64,000 bases of DNA from Magnetococcales bacterium (GCA_015231375.1 JADGBT010000008.1:1-64000), one strand, 5' to 3'. Shown: positions 26,592 to 40,947, numbered from the stretch's first letter. Made by a program: numbers and translations. The notes: a model not told the origin generated them from the letters alone.

Positions 26592-27599
26592 ATGCGCATC
26601 GCGTTGCTGGACCGAAAAGGCGCGCTCGCATCCCACGCGCGCGTTCTGATGTTTTGTGGAACCCTCTCCCTGCTGGCCGGATGCGGTGGCACTGGCGCCC
26701 CGCCTCCCGACGGCACGGACGGGGAACCCCCACGGGCAGCGGACGATCCTGCGAAGGCACGCAAGAACCTTCCCGAATGGGCCCAGCGTGTCGGCGATCT
26801 CGCCGACCGCATGGACCAGTCGGAACAAAACCACCGTCAGGCCCTGGCCGAACTCAACAACCGCCTCGCCCTGATGGAAAAACAGGTCAGCACGCTCCAA
26901 GGCTCGGTCGATGAGGTGCGTCACGAGAACAAGCGTCTCAACGAACGCATCGACCTGATCCCCCCTCCGGAGCCCAAGGCGACCCAACCCCAAGCGGTGG
27001 CCCCCGGCAGCCCCCCGGTCGCTCCGGTCGCAGATCACGCCGCTCCGGCGGCGGTCGCGGCCACCACTCCGCCACCAGCGGCTGTGGCCGCCCCTCCGTC
27101 CGCTTCCGCCGCCGCCCAGGCTCCCGCCGCCCCGCGTCCAGCCACGGCCGCTCCGGCTCCGGCCCCGGCCAGCCCGAGCGCCGCCAAACCCGCGACTCCG
27201 GTCGCTTCCGGCACACCCAAAGAGATCTACGAGGCCGCCTTCCAGCAACTCAAGCAGGGACAGTACGACGGGGCCAAAGCCGGTTTCCAGAACTTCCTCA
27301 AAGTCCATGGCAAAGACCCCATGGCCGACAACGCCCAGTACTGGATCGGCGAACTCCATTACGTGCAACGGCAGTTTCCGGAGGCGCTCATGGCCTTCAA
27401 CCAGGTGCTGCTCCGCTGGCCCAACAGCGGCAAAGTGCCGGACTGTCTGCTCAAGATCGGCTTCTCCTTCTACGAACTCAACGACATGGAGAACGCCAAC
27501 ACCAGCCTGCAACGTCTGGTCAAGGACTTTCCCAACTCCTCTCCAGCCGCTGTGGCCAAACCGCGTCTGGACGTGATCAAGAAAAAACTGGGACGCTGA
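26592..27599 (+). CDS. cpoB: Tol-Pal accessory protein CpoB/YbgF with a lipobox
   Basis: A 335-residue periplasmic protein with an N-terminal coiled coil (about residues 65-115, [25 protein letters not shown] region), a long Ala/Pro linker and C-terminal TPR repeats ([28 protein letters not shown] onward). CpoB links Tol-Pal to PBP1B. Unusually the signal region ends LSLLAGCGG, a lipoprotein cleavage site, so this version may be membrane-anchored; CpoB is normally soluble. The ATG at 26592 was preferred over TTG at 26568, giving a positively charged n-region; neither start has a strong ribosome site. Confidence 0.88.
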   Translation: MRIALLDRKGALASHARVLMFCGTLSLLAGCGGTGAPPPDGTDGEPPRAADDPAKARKNLPEWAQRVGDLADRMDQSEQNHRQALAELNNRLALMEKQVSTLQGSVDEVRHENKRLNERIDLIPPPEPKATQPQAVAPGSPPVAPVADHAAPAAVAATTPPPAAVAAPPSASAAAQAPAAPRPATAAPAPAPASPSAAKPATPVASGTPKEIYEAAFQQLKQGQYDGAKAGFQNFLKVHGKDPMADNAQYWIGELHYVQRQFPEALMAFNQVLLRWPNSGKVPDCLLKIGFSFYELNDMENANTSLQRLVKDFPNSSPAAVAKPRLDVIKKKLGR

Positions 27600-27601
27600 A
27601 G

Positions 27602-28282
27602 GTGACCCGTCGGGCGGTGGTGTTGCTCTCAGGCGGCATGGACTCCGCAGTCTGCCTGCATGCGGCCCACCGGGAAGGGTTCGAGCTGTATCCTCTCTCC
27701 TTCCGCTACGGCCAACGCCATCACCAGGAACTCCAAGCCGCCGAGGCCCTGGTGGCCGCCCTGCCCGTGGCCCGCTGGATGATCCTCGATCTGCCCCTGG
27801 ACGCCATCGGCGGCTCCGCCCTCACCGACCCTGGCCAGACCCCCTGCAAAGAGGGACCGGGAAGCGGCATTCCCGCCACCTATGTCCCGGCCCGCAATAC
27901 CATTTTTCTCTCCCTGGCCCTGGGCTGGGCCGAAACCCTGAACGCCTCCGACCTCTTCATCGGGGTCAACGCCGTGGACTACTCCGGCTATCCGGACTGC
28001 CGTCCGGCGTTCGTGTCGGCGTTCACCACCCTGGCCAATCTGGCCACCCGCGAAGGGATCGCCAACCGGCCTTTCGTCATTCGCGCCCCTTTGCAGCACC
28101 TCTCCAAAGCGGAAATCATCCATCTGGGGATGGAACTGGGGGTGGATTTCTCCCTCACCCGCTCCTGCTACGACCCCACCCCCCACGGACTGGCCTGCGC
28201 CACCTGCGACGCCTGCCGCCTGAGACTCGCCGGCTTCCAGGCTGCGGGAATCACCGACCCCATTCGTTACGCCCGCTCATGA
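27602..28282 (+). CDS. queC: 7-cyano-7-deazaguanine synthase QueC
   Basis: ATP-dependent conversion of carboxydeazaguanine to preQ0, in queuosine synthesis. The 226-residue protein has the PP-loop SGGMDS near residue 10 and the zinc-binding cysteines in [20 protein letters not shown] near the C-terminus. It begins at a GTG two bases after the cpoB stop, so it probably is translated with it, and it ends overlapping tilS as ATGA. queC after ybgF is common in Proteobacteria. Confidence 0.95.
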   Translation: MTRRAVVLLSGGMDSAVCLHAAHREGFELYPLSFRYGQRHHQELQAAEALVAALPVARWMILDLPLDAIGGSALTDPGQTPCKEGPGSGIPATYVPARNTIFLSLALGWAETLNASDLFIGVNAVDYSGYPDCRPAFVSAFTTLANLATREGIANRPFVIRAPLQHLSKAEIIHLGMELGVDFSLTRSCYDPTPHGLACATCDACRLRLAGFQAAGITDPIRYARS

Positions 28283-29453
28283 AATCCGCGTGGGGCGTTC
28301 CCCTGCATGAGCGGCTGCGCCAAATCGCAACGCCCCTGATTCCCACAGGCAGCCGCATCGTGGTGGCGGTCTCCGGGGGGGCCGACTCCATCGCCCTGCT
28401 CCATCTGCTGGTGGCCAGCCGCCTGACCGCCCCCGAACACCTGCTGGTGGCCCATTTCGATCACAACCTGCGCCCGGACTCCTCTCTGGATGCCGCCTTC
28501 ACCCGGGAACAGGCCAAAAAACTGGGGGTGGCCGCCGTGGACAGGGTGTGGACCGCTCCCCCCTCCTCCGGCAATCTTCAGGAGCAGGCCCGGGAGGCCC
28601 GACTCGTTTTTCTCCTCGAAACCGCCCGACAGTTCCAGGCCGCGTTCATCGCCACCGGCCACCACCTCGACGATCAGGCCGAAACCTTTCTGGACCGCCT
28701 GTTGCGGGGCAGCGGGGTCTGCGGACTGGCGGCCATGCGGGCAAGCCGTCCCCTGGCCGACGGCATCCGGTTGATCCGGCCCCTGCTGTTCGCCAGACGC
28801 CAGGAACTGCTCTCCTGGCTCACCGCCCACCAGTTGAGCTGGCGGGAGGATCCATCCAACCAGTCGCCGGACTACCGGCGCAACCGCGTGCGCCACTGGG
28901 CGCTGCCCGCGCTGGAAAAGTCCGCCAACCAGGATCCGGCCCCGGCCATCGCCTTGGCGACCCAACACCTCCGCCGCGCCCACGAGGCCCTGGAGTGGAG
29001 TCTGCAACACCTCTGGCCCCAACTCGACGCCCGGCAGAACGACACCTTCCAGACCCTCTCCCTGGATTGGCAGGCGCTGCGTCCGCTGCCCGACGAACTG
29101 CTGCGCCGCGTGCTGGTGCGCTGCCACACCCAGTTGAATGGAGACGACCACTCTCCGGGAGAACGCGCCACCGAACAGTTCATCCATCTGATCGGCACGC
29201 CCCGCCGCCGCTGGAGCATGATCCTGCGCGGCATGCGCATCCAACGCATCCACAATCGGGTCTTTTTCGCGCCCTGCTCCGGAGCGGCCAAACACCAGGC
29301 CGCCACCCCTGTCGAAAAAGAGCCATGGGAAACGGTTGAATTTTCCACATGGTGTCCTTATGATGAAAGAAGACGGTTCACCCATCCGGATGCCCCGCGC
29401 CAGATCATGAAACATCACTCTCAAGAACACCGTCCGATCCAGGAGAAGTCCGC

Positions 29454-29457
<4 letters not shown>
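28279..29457 (+). CDS. tilS: tRNA(Ile)-lysidine synthase TilS
   Basis: Modifies C34 of the AUA-reading tRNA-Ile to lysidine; essential for AUA decoding. The 392-residue protein shows the PP-loop SGGADS (about residues 33-38), [10 protein letters not shown], and the [20 protein letters not shown] motif. The C-terminal tail is shorter than in E. coli (432 aa) and the final 50 residues are poorly conserved. ATGA overlap with queC and TTGA overlap with ftsH show a tight operon. Confidence 0.93.
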
Positions 29458-31432
<1,975 letters not shown>

Positions 31433-31436
<4 letters not shown>

Positions 31437-32650
31437 CCATGCGGTTTCTGCTGGAACCCTGGACCGGGGAGGGTTCCTGGTTTGTCACGCAGCCAGACGA
31501 CGCCAAACCGGATGGACCGTGCGCTCCGCAAGATCCGGACACCCCCTGGTCGGTGCGGATCACCTCCTGGCCAGCGGCGTGGGATGGTCTGCTGCCTCGC
31601 GGGATGGAGATCTTCCCGCAGGGGACACGGCGCATGGCTGCGGGCCGATTGAACCGACCGGCGCTGGAAGCCCTGGCGCACACCCTGGGCGACGCCGGAC
31701 TGGAGGCCCCTCACCGGGAACTGAGCACGACCCTGGCCAATCATCTGCGTCCGGACCCGGTTTGGCACTGGGGTCTCGGGGACAAATCCTGGCGTCTGGA
31801 TCTGACGGCTCCCCGCATCATGGGCATCGTGAATGTGACCCCCGACTCTTTTTCCGGAGACGGTCTGGCGGGCAACCAGCGGGCGGCCATCGATCAGGGT
31901 CTGGCCATGGCCGAAGCGGGCGCGGATCTGCTGGACGTGGGCGGAGAGTCCACCCGTCCGGGAGCCGCGCCGGTGGCGCTGGCCGAAGAGCTGGAACGGG
32001 TGGTGCCGGTGATTGGGGAGTTGGCCGCCGCGTTGCCGATTCCGGTGGCCGTGGACACCTCCAAGCCTGCGGTGATGCGCGCCGCCATCCAGGCGGGCGC
32101 GGCGCTGGTCAACGATGTCACCGCCTTGCGGGGTGGCGAGGCCCCGGATGACCGGCAGGATCCGAACGTCGGTCACGAGACCGCCCGCATGCTGGCGGAA
32201 AGCCAAACCCCGGCGGTCTTGATGCACATGCAAAACCGTCCCGCCACCATGCAACAAGCACCGGCCTATGACGACGTGGTGGGAGAGGTCTACGATTTCT
32301 TGGCGCGACGCGTCGCCTTCTGTGTCGCCCACGGTCTGCCACACGAGCGGCTGATCTGCGATCCGGGCATCGGGTTCGGCAAGACCACCGCCCACAATCT
32401 GACGCTGCTGCGTCGTCGTCGTCTGTTTCGCGGCCTGGGCACCCCCTTGCTGCTGGGATTTTCCCGCAAGCGGCTGCTGGGCGCCCTGACCGGTCTCGAC
32501 GCCCCCCGCCAACGCGATCCGGCGGGTCATCTGCTGGCCGCCCTGGCCGACGCCCCCATCTTGCGGGTACACGACGTGGCGGGCGCCCGGCTGGCCCTGG
32601 CGGTGGTCGGCGGCTATCGTTCTCTTTCAACGCGAGGATCCTGGTCATGA
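31433..32650 (+). CDS. folP: Dihydropteroate synthase with N-terminal extension
   Basis: Condenses pABA with hydroxymethyldihydropterin pyrophosphate in folate synthesis. The catalytic domain starts near residue 125: [16 protein letters not shown], then [20 protein letters not shown] and a C-terminal GFSRKRLLG. Standard FolP is about 280 aa; this one is 405 because of a 120-residue N-terminal extension rich in Trp and Pro (starting [14 protein letters not shown]) that I do not recognise. Overlaps ftsH and glmM by four bases, so the start is fixed by coupling. Confidence 0.94.
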
Positions 32651-34035
32651 GTGCGGACGCCGCTTCTTCCCGCAGACTTTTCGGCACCGATGGCATCCGG
32701 GGACTGGCCAACGTTCACCCCATGACCGCCGAAACCGCGCTGCGCATCGGTCAGGCCGCCGGTCAGGTGTTGCGCCGTCCCGACCACCGGGGGGGCACGG
32801 TGGTGATCGGCAAGGATACCCGGCTTTCGGGGTATCTGTTCGAGTCGGCGTTGCGGGCCGGATTCAACTCCGTGGGCATGCACTGCGTGCAGGTGGGCAC
32901 CATTCCCACCCCGGCGGTGGCCTATCTCACCCGCGCCTTCCGCGCCGAGATCGGGGTGGTCATCTCCGCCTCCCACAATCCGTTCCACGACAACGGCATC
33001 AAGTTCTTCGGCCCCAACGGCATGAAACTCCCGGATGAGGTGGAACTGGCCATCGAGGCCCGTTTCTTCCAGGATCCGGTGATGGCCACCCCTCCGGATC
33101 CGGCCCATGTGGGACGGGCCCAGCGGTTCGAGGATGCCCGTGGCCGTTACATCGAGTTTTGCAAGAACACCTTTCCGAGGGATCTGCGCCTCACCGGCAT
33201 GAAGGTCGTGATCGACTGCGCCCATGGCGCGGCCTACAAGGTGGCCCCGGAGGTGTTCTGGGAGCTGGGCGCGGAAGATGTCATCCCGCTGGGTGTGGAA
33301 CCCAATGGACTCAACATCAACCACGGCTGCGGCACTTTGCATCCGGAACTGATGCGCGCCAAGGTCAAGGAGACCGGAGCCGACATCGGACTGGCCCTGG
33401 ATGGGGACGCGGATCGTCTGTTGGTGTGCGACGAGAACGGTCGGCTGCTGGACGGGGATCAACTGCTGGCCATGAGCGCCATGATGATGCAGGAGCACAA
33501 CACCCTGCGCGGGGGTGCGGTGGTGGGTACGGTGATGTCCAATCTGGGGCTGGAACGGTTTCTGTCGGCCCGCGATTTGCGTCTGATCCGGGCCAACGTG
33601 GGGGACCGTTACGTGCTGGAGTCCATGCTGGCGGAAGGGTGCAATCTGGGCGGGGAGCAGTCGGGTCACATGCTCTTTCTGGATTACAACACCACCGGGG
33701 ATGGCATTGTCAGCGGTTTGAAGATTCTGGAACGGATGGTCACACAGCAGCGTCCCCTGTCGGAGCTGGCCGCCCAATTGGAAACCGTGCCGCAAATTCT
33801 CAAGAACGTGACCATTCCCCGTGGCACCCAGCCTTTGCAGGACGCCACCATCCGCCAGGCCATCGCCGACGCCCAGGCCGCCTTGGAGGGTCGGGGTCGG
33901 GTTCTGGTGCGGGCCTCGGGCACGGAACCCAAAATCCGCGTCATGGCCGAGGGGGACTGCGCCGCGACCATCTCTGCGGTCGTCGATGATCTTTGCCAAC
34001 TTATTCAACGTACTGCCGACGTTTCAGGAGTGTGA
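32647..34035 (+). CDS. glmM: Phosphoglucosamine mutase
   Basis: Converts glucosamine-6-phosphate to glucosamine-1-phosphate for UDP-GlcNAc. The 462-residue protein has the phosphoserine in [17 protein letters not shown] (S109), the metal loop DGDADR (about residues 256-261) and the C-terminal phosphate-binding [11 protein letters not shown]. FolP and GlmM adjacency after FtsH is a conserved order in Proteobacteria. Confidence 0.97.
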   Translation: MSADAASSRRLFGTDGIRGLANVHPMTAETALRIGQAAGQVLRRPDHRGGTVVIGKDTRLSGYLFESALRAGFNSVGMHCVQVGTIPTPAVAYLTRAFRAEIGVVISASHNPFHDNGIKFFGPNGMKLPDEVELAIEARFFQDPVMATPPDPAHVGRAQRFEDARGRYIEFCKNTFPRDLRLTGMKVVIDCAHGAAYKVAPEVFWELGAEDVIPLGVEPNGLNINHGCGTLHPELMRAKVKETGADIGLALDGDADRLLVCDENGRLLDGDQLLAMSAMMMQEHNTLRGGAVVGTVMSNLGLERFLSARDLRLIRANVGDRYVLESMLAEGCNLGGEQSGHMLFLDYNTTGDGIVSGLKILERMVTQQRPLSELAAQLETVPQILKNVTIPRGTQPLQDATIRQAIADAQAALEGRGRVLVRASGTEPKIRVMAEGDCAATISAVVDDLCQLIQRTADVSGV

Positions 34036-34040
34036 GTCTT

Positions 34041-35954
34041 ATGCCCCGTTTCACCCTGCCCGACGGATCCATCAAGGAGATCGCCTCCCCCGCGACCGTG
34101 GCGGCCATCGCTGCGGCCATCGGCGCCGGTCTGGCCCGCGCGGCTTTGGCCGGTCGGGTGGATGGACGCCTTGTGGATCTGGATACCCCGCTGGAAACCG
34201 ATGCCGCCGTGGAGATCGTCACCCCTTCCACCCCGGACGGCCTGGAGATCCTGCGTCACTCCACCAGTCATCTCATGGCCCACGCGGTCAAGGAGCTGTA
34301 TCCTGCGGCCCAGGTGACCATCGGACCGGCGGTGGCGGATGGTTTCTATTACGATTTCGATTACGAGCGTCCCTTCACCCCGGAGGATCTGACCGCCATC
34401 GAGGCGCGCATGGAGGCGATCGTGCAGCGGGATCTGCCGGTGGAACGTCGCCTCATGGAGCGTCAGGAGGCCATCGACTGGTTCACGGCCCAGGGGGAGC
34501 ACTACAAGGCGGAGATCATTCGCGACATTCCGTCGGATCAGGCGCTCTCTTTGTATCGTCAGGGGGAGTTCATGGATCTGTGTCGCGGCCCTCATGTGCC
34601 GTCCACGGGTCGTCTGAAGGCCTTCAAGCTGACGCGGGTGGCAGGCGCCTACTGGCGGGGCGACTCGAAGAACAAAATGCTGCAACGGATCTACGGCACC
34701 GCCTTCGCCGACAAAAAGGCTTTGGCGGCCCATCTGACCCTGCTGGAAGAGGCGGCCAAGCGGGATCACCGCCGTCTGGGCAAGGAGCTGGATCTGTTTT
34801 CCATCCAGGATGACGCCGGGGGCGGTTTGGTGTTGTGGCATCCCATGGGCGCGCGCATGCGCCAGACCATCGAGGACTACTGGAAACAGACCCATCGGGA
34901 GGCGGGATACGAATTTCTGTTCACGCCCCACATGGCCAATCTGGATCTTTGGCGCACGTCGGGTCATCTGGATTTCTATCGGGAGTCGATGTTCAATCCC
35001 ATGACGGTGGATGAACAGTCCTACCAGATCCGGCCCATGAACTGTCCGTTCCACATTCTGGTATTCCGGTCGAGAATCCGTTCCCACCGGGATCTGCCCA
35101 TGCGCTGGGCCGAATTGGGTACGGTTTATCGTTATGAAATGTCCGGGGTTCTGCATGGATTGTTCCGGGTGCGCGGGTTCACCCAGGACGACGCCCACAT
35201 TTTTTGCCGGGAATCCCAGATCGAAGCGGAGATCAGCGCCATTCTGGACCTCACTTTGCAAACCCTGCGCACGTTCGGGTTTGAAAAGTTCGAGATCAAC
35301 CTCTCCACCCGACCGGGAAAATCGGTGGGATCGGACGCAATCTGGGACAAGGCCACCACCGCGTTGCGAAACGCCATTGTCGGCCATGGTCTCGACTATG
35401 CCGAGGATGTGGGGGGTGGGGCCTTCTACGGACCCAAGATCGATGTCAAGATCACCGACGCCATCGGGCGCAAGTGGCAGTGTTCCACCATCCAGTTGGA
35501 CTTCAACCTTCCCGAACGGTTTGATATCGGCTATATTGGCGAAGATGGGGGGCGTCATCGACCCATCATGATCCACCGGGCGTTGATGGGATCTTTGGAA
35601 CGTTTCTTCGGCATTCTCATCGAACATTACGCCGGTCACTTCCCCTTGTGGATCGCCCCGGTGCAGGCTGTGGTGCTCACCATCACCGAAGCCCACAACG
35701 ATTGGGCCGTGGAAGTGGCAAAAAGATGGCGCGCTGCGGGTCTGCGCGTGGAAACGGATTTGCGTAATCATAAAGTAAGCTATAAAATCCGTGAGCATGC
35801 CATGAGGAAGATTCCCTGGCTGCTCATCGTCGGCGAACGCGAACAGGCGGAAGGGGCGGTCAGCCCCCGTGATCGTCACGGCAAGGATCTGGGTCTGATC
35901 CCCGTGGACGACATGCTGCAACGTCTGCTCCTGGAAGCCGCGAACCGGACCTAA
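34041..35954 (+). CDS. thrS: Threonyl-tRNA synthetase
   Basis: Class II synthetase of 637 aa. Order: N-terminal TGS domain (residues 1-62, [10 protein letters not shown]), editing domain with [16 protein letters not shown] and the C-containing HRGD-like region, class II core with [12 protein letters not shown] (zinc cysteine), and anticodon-binding domain ([14 protein letters not shown]). An in-frame start at 33993 would lie in glmM; the ATG at 34041 has AGGAG ten bases upstream. Heads the thrS-infC-rpmI-rplT-pheST cluster. Confidence 0.97.
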   Translation: MPRFTLPDGSIKEIASPATVAAIAAAIGAGLARAALAGRVDGRLVDLDTPLETDAAVEIVTPSTPDGLEILRHSTSHLMAHAVKELYPAAQVTIGPAVADGFYYDFDYERPFTPEDLTAIEARMEAIVQRDLPVERRLMERQEAIDWFTAQGEHYKAEIIRDIPSDQALSLYRQGEFMDLCRGPHVPSTGRLKAFKLTRVAGAYWRGDSKNKMLQRIYGTAFADKKALAAHLTLLEEAAKRDHRRLGKELDLFSIQDDAGGGLVLWHPMGARMRQTIEDYWKQTHREAGYEFLFTPHMANLDLWRTSGHLDFYRESMFNPMTVDEQSYQIRPMNCPFHILVFRSRIRSHRDLPMRWAELGTVYRYEMSGVLHGLFRVRGFTQDDAHIFCRESQIEAEISAILDLTLQTLRTFGFEKFEINLSTRPGKSVGSDAIWDKATTALRNAIVGHGLDYAEDVGGGAFYGPKIDVKITDAIGRKWQCSTIQLDFNLPERFDIGYIGEDGGRHRPIMIHRALMGSLERFFGILIEHYAGHFPLWIAPVQAVVLTITEAHNDWAVEVAKRWRAAGLRVETDLRNHKVSYKIREHAMRKIPWLLIVGEREQAEGAVSPRDRHGKDLGLIPVDDMLQRLLLEAANRT

Positions 35955-35969
35955 GGATCCATCACCATC

Positions 35970-36560
35970 ATGGGAGAACCGATCATCATCAAACCTACCA
36001 TTCCCAACAGCACCAAGGACCGCGCGCCCCCGGCCCCCACCGACAACACGCGCATCAACGAACAAATCCGTGTTCCGGAAGTGCGCCTGATCGATGAAAA
36101 AGGTCAGCAGGTTGGCGTCGTCAGCAGTTACGAGGCCTTGCGGCGTGCCACGGAGGCAGGTCAGGATCTCGTCGAGGTGGCCCCGGAAGCCCGGCCTCCC
36201 GTCTGCAAAATCATGGACTACGCCAAGTTCAAGTACCAAAAATCGGTGCGGGAACGTCTGGCGCGTAAAAAACAGGTGCGCATCGAAATCAAGGAAGTCA
36301 AATTTCGTCCCGGCACCGATACGCACGACTTTGACGTGAAGCTGCGAAGCATGCGAAAATTCCTGGAGGATGGCGACAAGGTCAAATGCACCTTGCGCTT
36401 CCGTGGCCGCGAAATGGCCCATCAGGAATTGGGTATGGCTTTGCTCAAGCGTGTCGAGGAGTCGGTCGCGGATGTGGCCAAGGTGGAGCAGGTGCCCAAG
36501 CTGATGGGGCGTCAAATCACCATGGTCGTGGCACCCTCAAAGACCAAAAAAGTACCCTGA
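35970..36560 (+). CDS. infC: Translation initiation factor IF-3
   Basis: A 196-residue IF-3 with N-domain ([30 protein letters not shown]) and C-domain ([28 protein letters not shown]). The first 25 residues are an extra low-complexity segment. The annotated ATG lies 12 bases after AAGGA; the AUC just before it (35967) is nine bases away. Many infC genes start at AUU/AUC-class codons for autoregulation, so the true start could be that AUC. Confidence 0.95.
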   Translation: MGEPIIIKPTIPNSTKDRAPPAPTDNTRINEQIRVPEVRLIDEKGQQVGVVSSYEALRRATEAGQDLVEVAPEARPPVCKIMDYAKFKYQKSVRERLARKKQVRIEIKEVKFRPGTDTHDFDVKLRSMRKFLEDGDKVKCTLRFRGREMAHQELGMALLKRVEESVADVAKVEQVPKLMGRQITMVVAPSKTKKVP

Positions 36561-36589
36561 CACACCAACCATCAACCGAAGGATCGGAA

Positions 36590-36787
36590 ATGCCCAAGAT
36601 CAAAAGTCACCGGGGCGCGGCCAAGCGGTTCTCCGCCACCGGATCCGGCAAACTGAAACGCAACAACGCGTTCAAGCGTCACATCCTGACCAAGAAGTCA
36701 CCCAAAAGCAAACGCAACATGCGTGGCACCTGCCTCATGTCCGAGGCGGATAACCGCGCGGTCAGGCAGATGCTGCCCTATTTATAA
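36590..36787 (+). CDS. rpmI: 50S ribosomal protein L35
   Basis: A 65-residue basic ribosomal protein beginning [20 protein letters not shown], the L35 signature, with [13 protein letters not shown] in the middle. The start has GAAGGATCGGAA upstream. It sits between infC and rplT in the conserved IF3-L35-L20 operon. Confidence 0.98.
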   Translation: MPKIKSHRGAAKRFSATGSGKLKRNNAFKRHILTKKSPKSKRNMRGTCLMSEADNRAVRQMLPYL

Positions 36788-36814
36788 GTCTTAAAACGAA
36801 GGAGTGTTCCCCCC

Positions 36815-37177
36815 ATGTCGCGCATCAAGCGAGGCGTGTCAGCTCATGCACGCCACAAGAAAGTTCTGGATCTGGCCAAAGGTTACCGTGGCCGCAATGG
36901 CAGTTGTTTCCGCATCGCCCTGGAACGGGTCGAGCATGGCTTGCAGTATGCCTATCGCGACCGCCGTGCCCGGAAACGGGATTTCCGCAAACTCTGGATC
37001 GTGCGTATCAACGCCGCAGCCCGGTTGAGCGGTCTGTCCTACAGTCAGTTCATCTGCGGGTTGGCCAAGAGCGGCATCGAGCTGGACCGCAAGGTGCTGG
37101 CGGATATGGCCGTGCGTACCCCCGAGGATTTCGCCCGCATCGCCGAGAGTGCCAAGGCCGCCCTGGCCGCCGCCTGA
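36815..37177 (+). CDS. rplT: 50S ribosomal protein L20
   Basis: A 120-residue assembly-initiator protein of the large subunit: [18 protein letters not shown] and [19 protein letters not shown] at the N-terminus, [11 protein letters not shown] in the globular domain. AAGGAGTG precedes the start. In several bacteria L20 represses this operon; no leader structure was resolved here. Confidence 0.98.
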   Translation: MSRIKRGVSAHARHKKVLDLAKGYRGRNGSCFRIALERVEHGLQYAYRDRRARKRDFRKLWIVRINAAARLSGLSYSQFICGLAKSGIELDRKVLADMAVRTPEDFARIAESAKAALAAA

Positions 37178-37203
37178 CGCCATTCTCCGAAACCAATAAA
37201 GTC

Positions 37204-37230
37204 AAGGGTTCCCCACGGAACCCTTTCTTT
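37204..37230 (+). terminator. Rho-independent terminator after rplT
   Basis: AAGGGTTCC (37204-37212) pairs perfectly with GGAACCCTT (37217-37225) across CCAC and is followed by TCTTT. It closes the thrS-rplT unit, so pheS is transcribed separately. Confidence 0.85.
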
Positions 37231-37236
37231 ATTTAT

Positions 37237-37408
37237 ACTATTGAAAAAAAAGAAGGGGTCTGGGGGATTCATCCCCCAGGGTTTTGACTTTAAAAATAAA
37301 ATTCTTATTATAAAATTTAAATTAATATTTTTTGTTTTTGAAGTCAAAATCTAAAAGTCAAAGTCCTGGGAGATGAATCTCCCAGACCCTCTCTTTTTTT
37401 TCAATAGT
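37237..37408. repeat. 172-bp element with 55-bp inverted arms, each containing a hairpin
   Basis: The left arm (37237-37291) and the reverse complement of the right arm (37354-37408) match at 49 of 55 positions, starting ACTATTG. Each arm carries an 18-base palindrome: TGGGGGATTCATCCCCCA on the left and TGGGAGATTCATCTCCCA on the right, so a G/A change on one side of the stem is balanced by C/T on the other. The 62-bp core is AT-rich. A related single arm lies at 47863-47917. It resembles a REP/MITE-like family. Confidence 0.85.
37284..37311 (+). promoter_or_regulatory. Possible promoter inside the repeat element, driving pheS
   Basis: TTGACT (37284-37289) and TATTAT (37306-37311), 16 bp apart, point toward pheS. 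The -35 lies at the inner edge of the left arm. The right arm has a matching TTGACT facing the other way, so the element may be a two-way promoter. Confidence 0.45.
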
Positions 37409-37423
37409 GGATTCCATTCCTGA

Positions 37424-38476
<1,053 letters not shown>

Positions 38477-38556
38477 TGGCATGGCCAATGACACCAAGCT
38501 CCACGCACCGGCCCCCCTCCTGACCCCTATCGAAAAACAAAAGACTGGACCCGCGC

Positions 38557-40947
38557 ATGAAAATCACCCTCGACTGGCTCCGCGACCACATCGACACCGA
38601 GCTTGACCCGGCCACCATCGGCGCCAAGCTCACCATGGCCGGATTGGAACTGGATGCCCTGATCCGCCTGGATCAAGGGCTGGAAAAAGTTCAGGTGGGA
38701 CTGCTGGAAACGGTGCAACCCCATCCCAACGCCGACCGGCTCACCGTGTGTCGGGTCAAGGTCGGACCGGAAACCCTGGAGATCGTCTGCGGCGCCAAGA
38801 ACCATCGCCCCGGCGACAAGGTGGCGGTGGCGCGGGTCGGGGCGAACCTGCCCAATGGCCTGGAGATTCAACTGGGGAAGATTCGCGGCGTCACCTCCCA
38901 CGGCATGCTCTGCTCGCTGAAGGAACTGGGACTGGCCGCCGAATCCGATGGCGTGCTGATCCTGGATCCCGCCACCCCGGACGGCCTGGCCATCGCCGAC
39001 GCCCTGGGCAAAAACGACGTGGTGCTGGAACTGGGCATCACCCCCAACCGGGGGGATTGTCTGGGAGTGCGGGGTGTGGCCCGGGAACTGGCCGCTCTCA
39101 CCGCCCGGCCCCTGCTGCCCCTGGAAGCCACACCGGTGCCGGTCACGGTACCCGAAGCCATCGCCCCGGTGCGGCTGGAAGACCCCCTCGGCTGTCCCCG
39201 CTACGCGGGTCGGATCATCCGGGGGGTGCAAGTCGGACCCAGCCCCGCATGGCTGAAAAACCGCCTGGAGGCGGTGGGACTGCGGACCATCAACAACGTG
39301 GTGGACATCACCAATTATCTGCTGCTGGATCTCAACCAGCCGCTGCACGCCTTTGATCTCAACCGTCTGGCCCTGCCGGTGGTGGTGCGCCGCGCCCAGG
39401 CGGGAGAGACCCTGCGCACCCTGGACGGGATCGAACGCACCCTGACCGACACCATGACCGTGATCGCCGACCAGCAGCGCACCCTGGCTTTGGCGGGCAT
39501 CATGGGGGGAGAAGAGAGCGGCGTCACCGAAATCACCACGGATCTGTTTTTGGAAGCGGCCTATTTCGAGCCCATCGGCATCGCCCGCACCGGACGCCGC
39601 CTGGAACTGGTCTCCGAATCCCGCCACCGTTTCGAGCGGGGCACGGATCCAGAGGCGCTTCCCCAGGTCATGGAACGGGCCACCCGCCTGATTCTGGAGC
39701 TGGCGGGTGGTCAGGCCGGACCCATCACCGTGCTGGACGGCCATACCTGGACCCCTCCCCAGGCCCTCACCTACCGGCCCGAACGGGTCAACCGCATGGG
39801 GGGCATCGACCTGACCCCGGCAGCCATGAACACCTTTCTCACCGCCCTGGGATGCCGGGTCGAACCGGACTCCGGGAAGGATTCCCGGTTCGCGGTAACC
39901 ACGCCGAGCTGGCGCCACGACCTGAAACTCGAAGAGGATCTGCTGGAAGAGATTCTCCGTCTGCACGGCTACGACCGGATCCCCACCACCCTGCCCCGGG
40001 TGCCCGCCTCTCCCCCGACCCCGGATCCGGTACGCCGTCTGGCCGACCGGGTGCGCACCCTGCTGGTGGGACAGGGCTATCAGGAGGCCATCGACTACGC
40101 TTTCGTGAGTCCGGCCATCCAGCGTTGTTTCAACCCGGAGGCCACCCCTCTGGCGCTGATCAATCCCCTCTCCGAAGAGCAGTCGGTGTTGCGCACCGAC
40201 CTGATCGCCGGATTGATGGAAAGCGCCCAGCGCAATCTCAACCGGGGCAATCTGCGTCTGCGCCTTTTCGAGACCGGGCGGGTGTTTCTGAATCAGGCCG
40301 ATGGCACCCTCGCGGAACGCGAACGGCTGGCCGGAGTGATCACCGGCCCGGCGGACGAGCTTTCGCCCCATGCCCCGGCCCGTGGAGTGGATTTTTTCGA
40401 TCTCAAGGGGGATCTGGAGTCCTTGTTGTCCACCCTGACCGGCGCGCTGCCCCAGTTCACCCCCGGCGGACCGAGCTTTTTGCACCCGATGCGCAAGGCG
40501 CAGCTCTCCACCGCCGACGGCACCCCTTTGGGCTGGATGGGACAACTGCATCCCCACGCGATGGCACAACTGGAGCTGCGCAAAGAGGTCCAGCTGTTTG
40601 AGCTGGATCTGGAAGCCCTGCCCGCCCGCCCCCCGGCGCGGGTGTCGGAGAGCGCCACCAGCCGTTTTCCGGGGATCCAGAGCGATTTCACCTTCCTGAT
40701 GCCGGAAAGAACCCCGGCGGGAGCGGTGATCCAGGAGATTCTGGCCGTGGATCCCACCCTGATCCGCCGGGTGCAGGTCACGGCCATCTATACCGGAACC
40801 GGCGTGCCGGAAGGTCACAAGAGTCTGACCTTGAGCCTGCTGTTGCAAGCCGACGACCGCACCCTCACCGACGCGGAGAGCAAAAGCCTATCGGAACGGG
40901 TCATCGCCTGCGCCGACACACGTTTCGGAGCCACCATGCGCCAGTGA
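38557..40947 (+). CDS. pheT: Phenylalanyl-tRNA synthetase beta subunit
   Basis: A 796-residue beta chain: tRNA-binding EMAP-like domain (about residues 38-150, VCRVKVGPETLEIVCGAKNH), B3/B4 editing domain, B5 domain, class II-like core and a C-terminal ferredoxin-fold anticodon-binding domain (RFPGIQSDFTFLMPE onward). Length is normal. No ihfA follows; the strand switches to a convergent gene. Confidence 0.97.
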   Translation: MKITLDWLRDHIDTELDPATIGAKLTMAGLELDALIRLDQGLEKVQVGLLETVQPHPNADRLTVCRVKVGPETLEIVCGAKNHRPGDKVAVARVGANLPNGLEIQLGKIRGVTSHGMLCSLKELGLAAESDGVLILDPATPDGLAIADALGKNDVVLELGITPNRGDCLGVRGVARELAALTARPLLPLEATPVPVTVPEAIAPVRLEDPLGCPRYAGRIIRGVQVGPSPAWLKNRLEAVGLRTINNVVDITNYLLLDLNQPLHAFDLNRLALPVVVRRAQAGETLRTLDGIERTLTDTMTVIADQQRTLALAGIMGGEESGVTEITTDLFLEAAYFEPIGIARTGRRLELVSESRHRFERGTDPEALPQVMERATRLILELAGGQAGPITVLDGHTWTPPQALTYRPERVNRMGGIDLTPAAMNTFLTALGCRVEPDSGKDSRFAVTTPSWRHDLKLEEDLLEEILRLHGYDRIPTTLPRVPASPPTPDPVRRLADRVRTLLVGQGYQEAIDYAFVSPAIQRCFNPEATPLALINPLSEEQSVLRTDLIAGLMESAQRNLNRGNLRLRLFETGRVFLNQADGTLAERERLAGVITGPADELSPHAPARGVDFFDLKGDLESLLSTLTGALPQFTPGGPSFLHPMRKAQLSTADGTPLGWMGQLHPHAMAQLELRKEVQLFELDLEALPARPPARVSESATSRFPGIQSDFTFLMPERTPAGAVIQEILAVDPTLIRRVQVTAIYTGTGVPEGHKSLTLSLLLQADDRTLTDAESKSLSERVIACADTRFGATMRQ

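Noticed and set aside
34005-36515. 836-codon open frame antisense to thrS-infC
   Set aside because: Coding signal, homology and operon context all lie on the plus strand; antisense frame is an artefact of high GC third positions.
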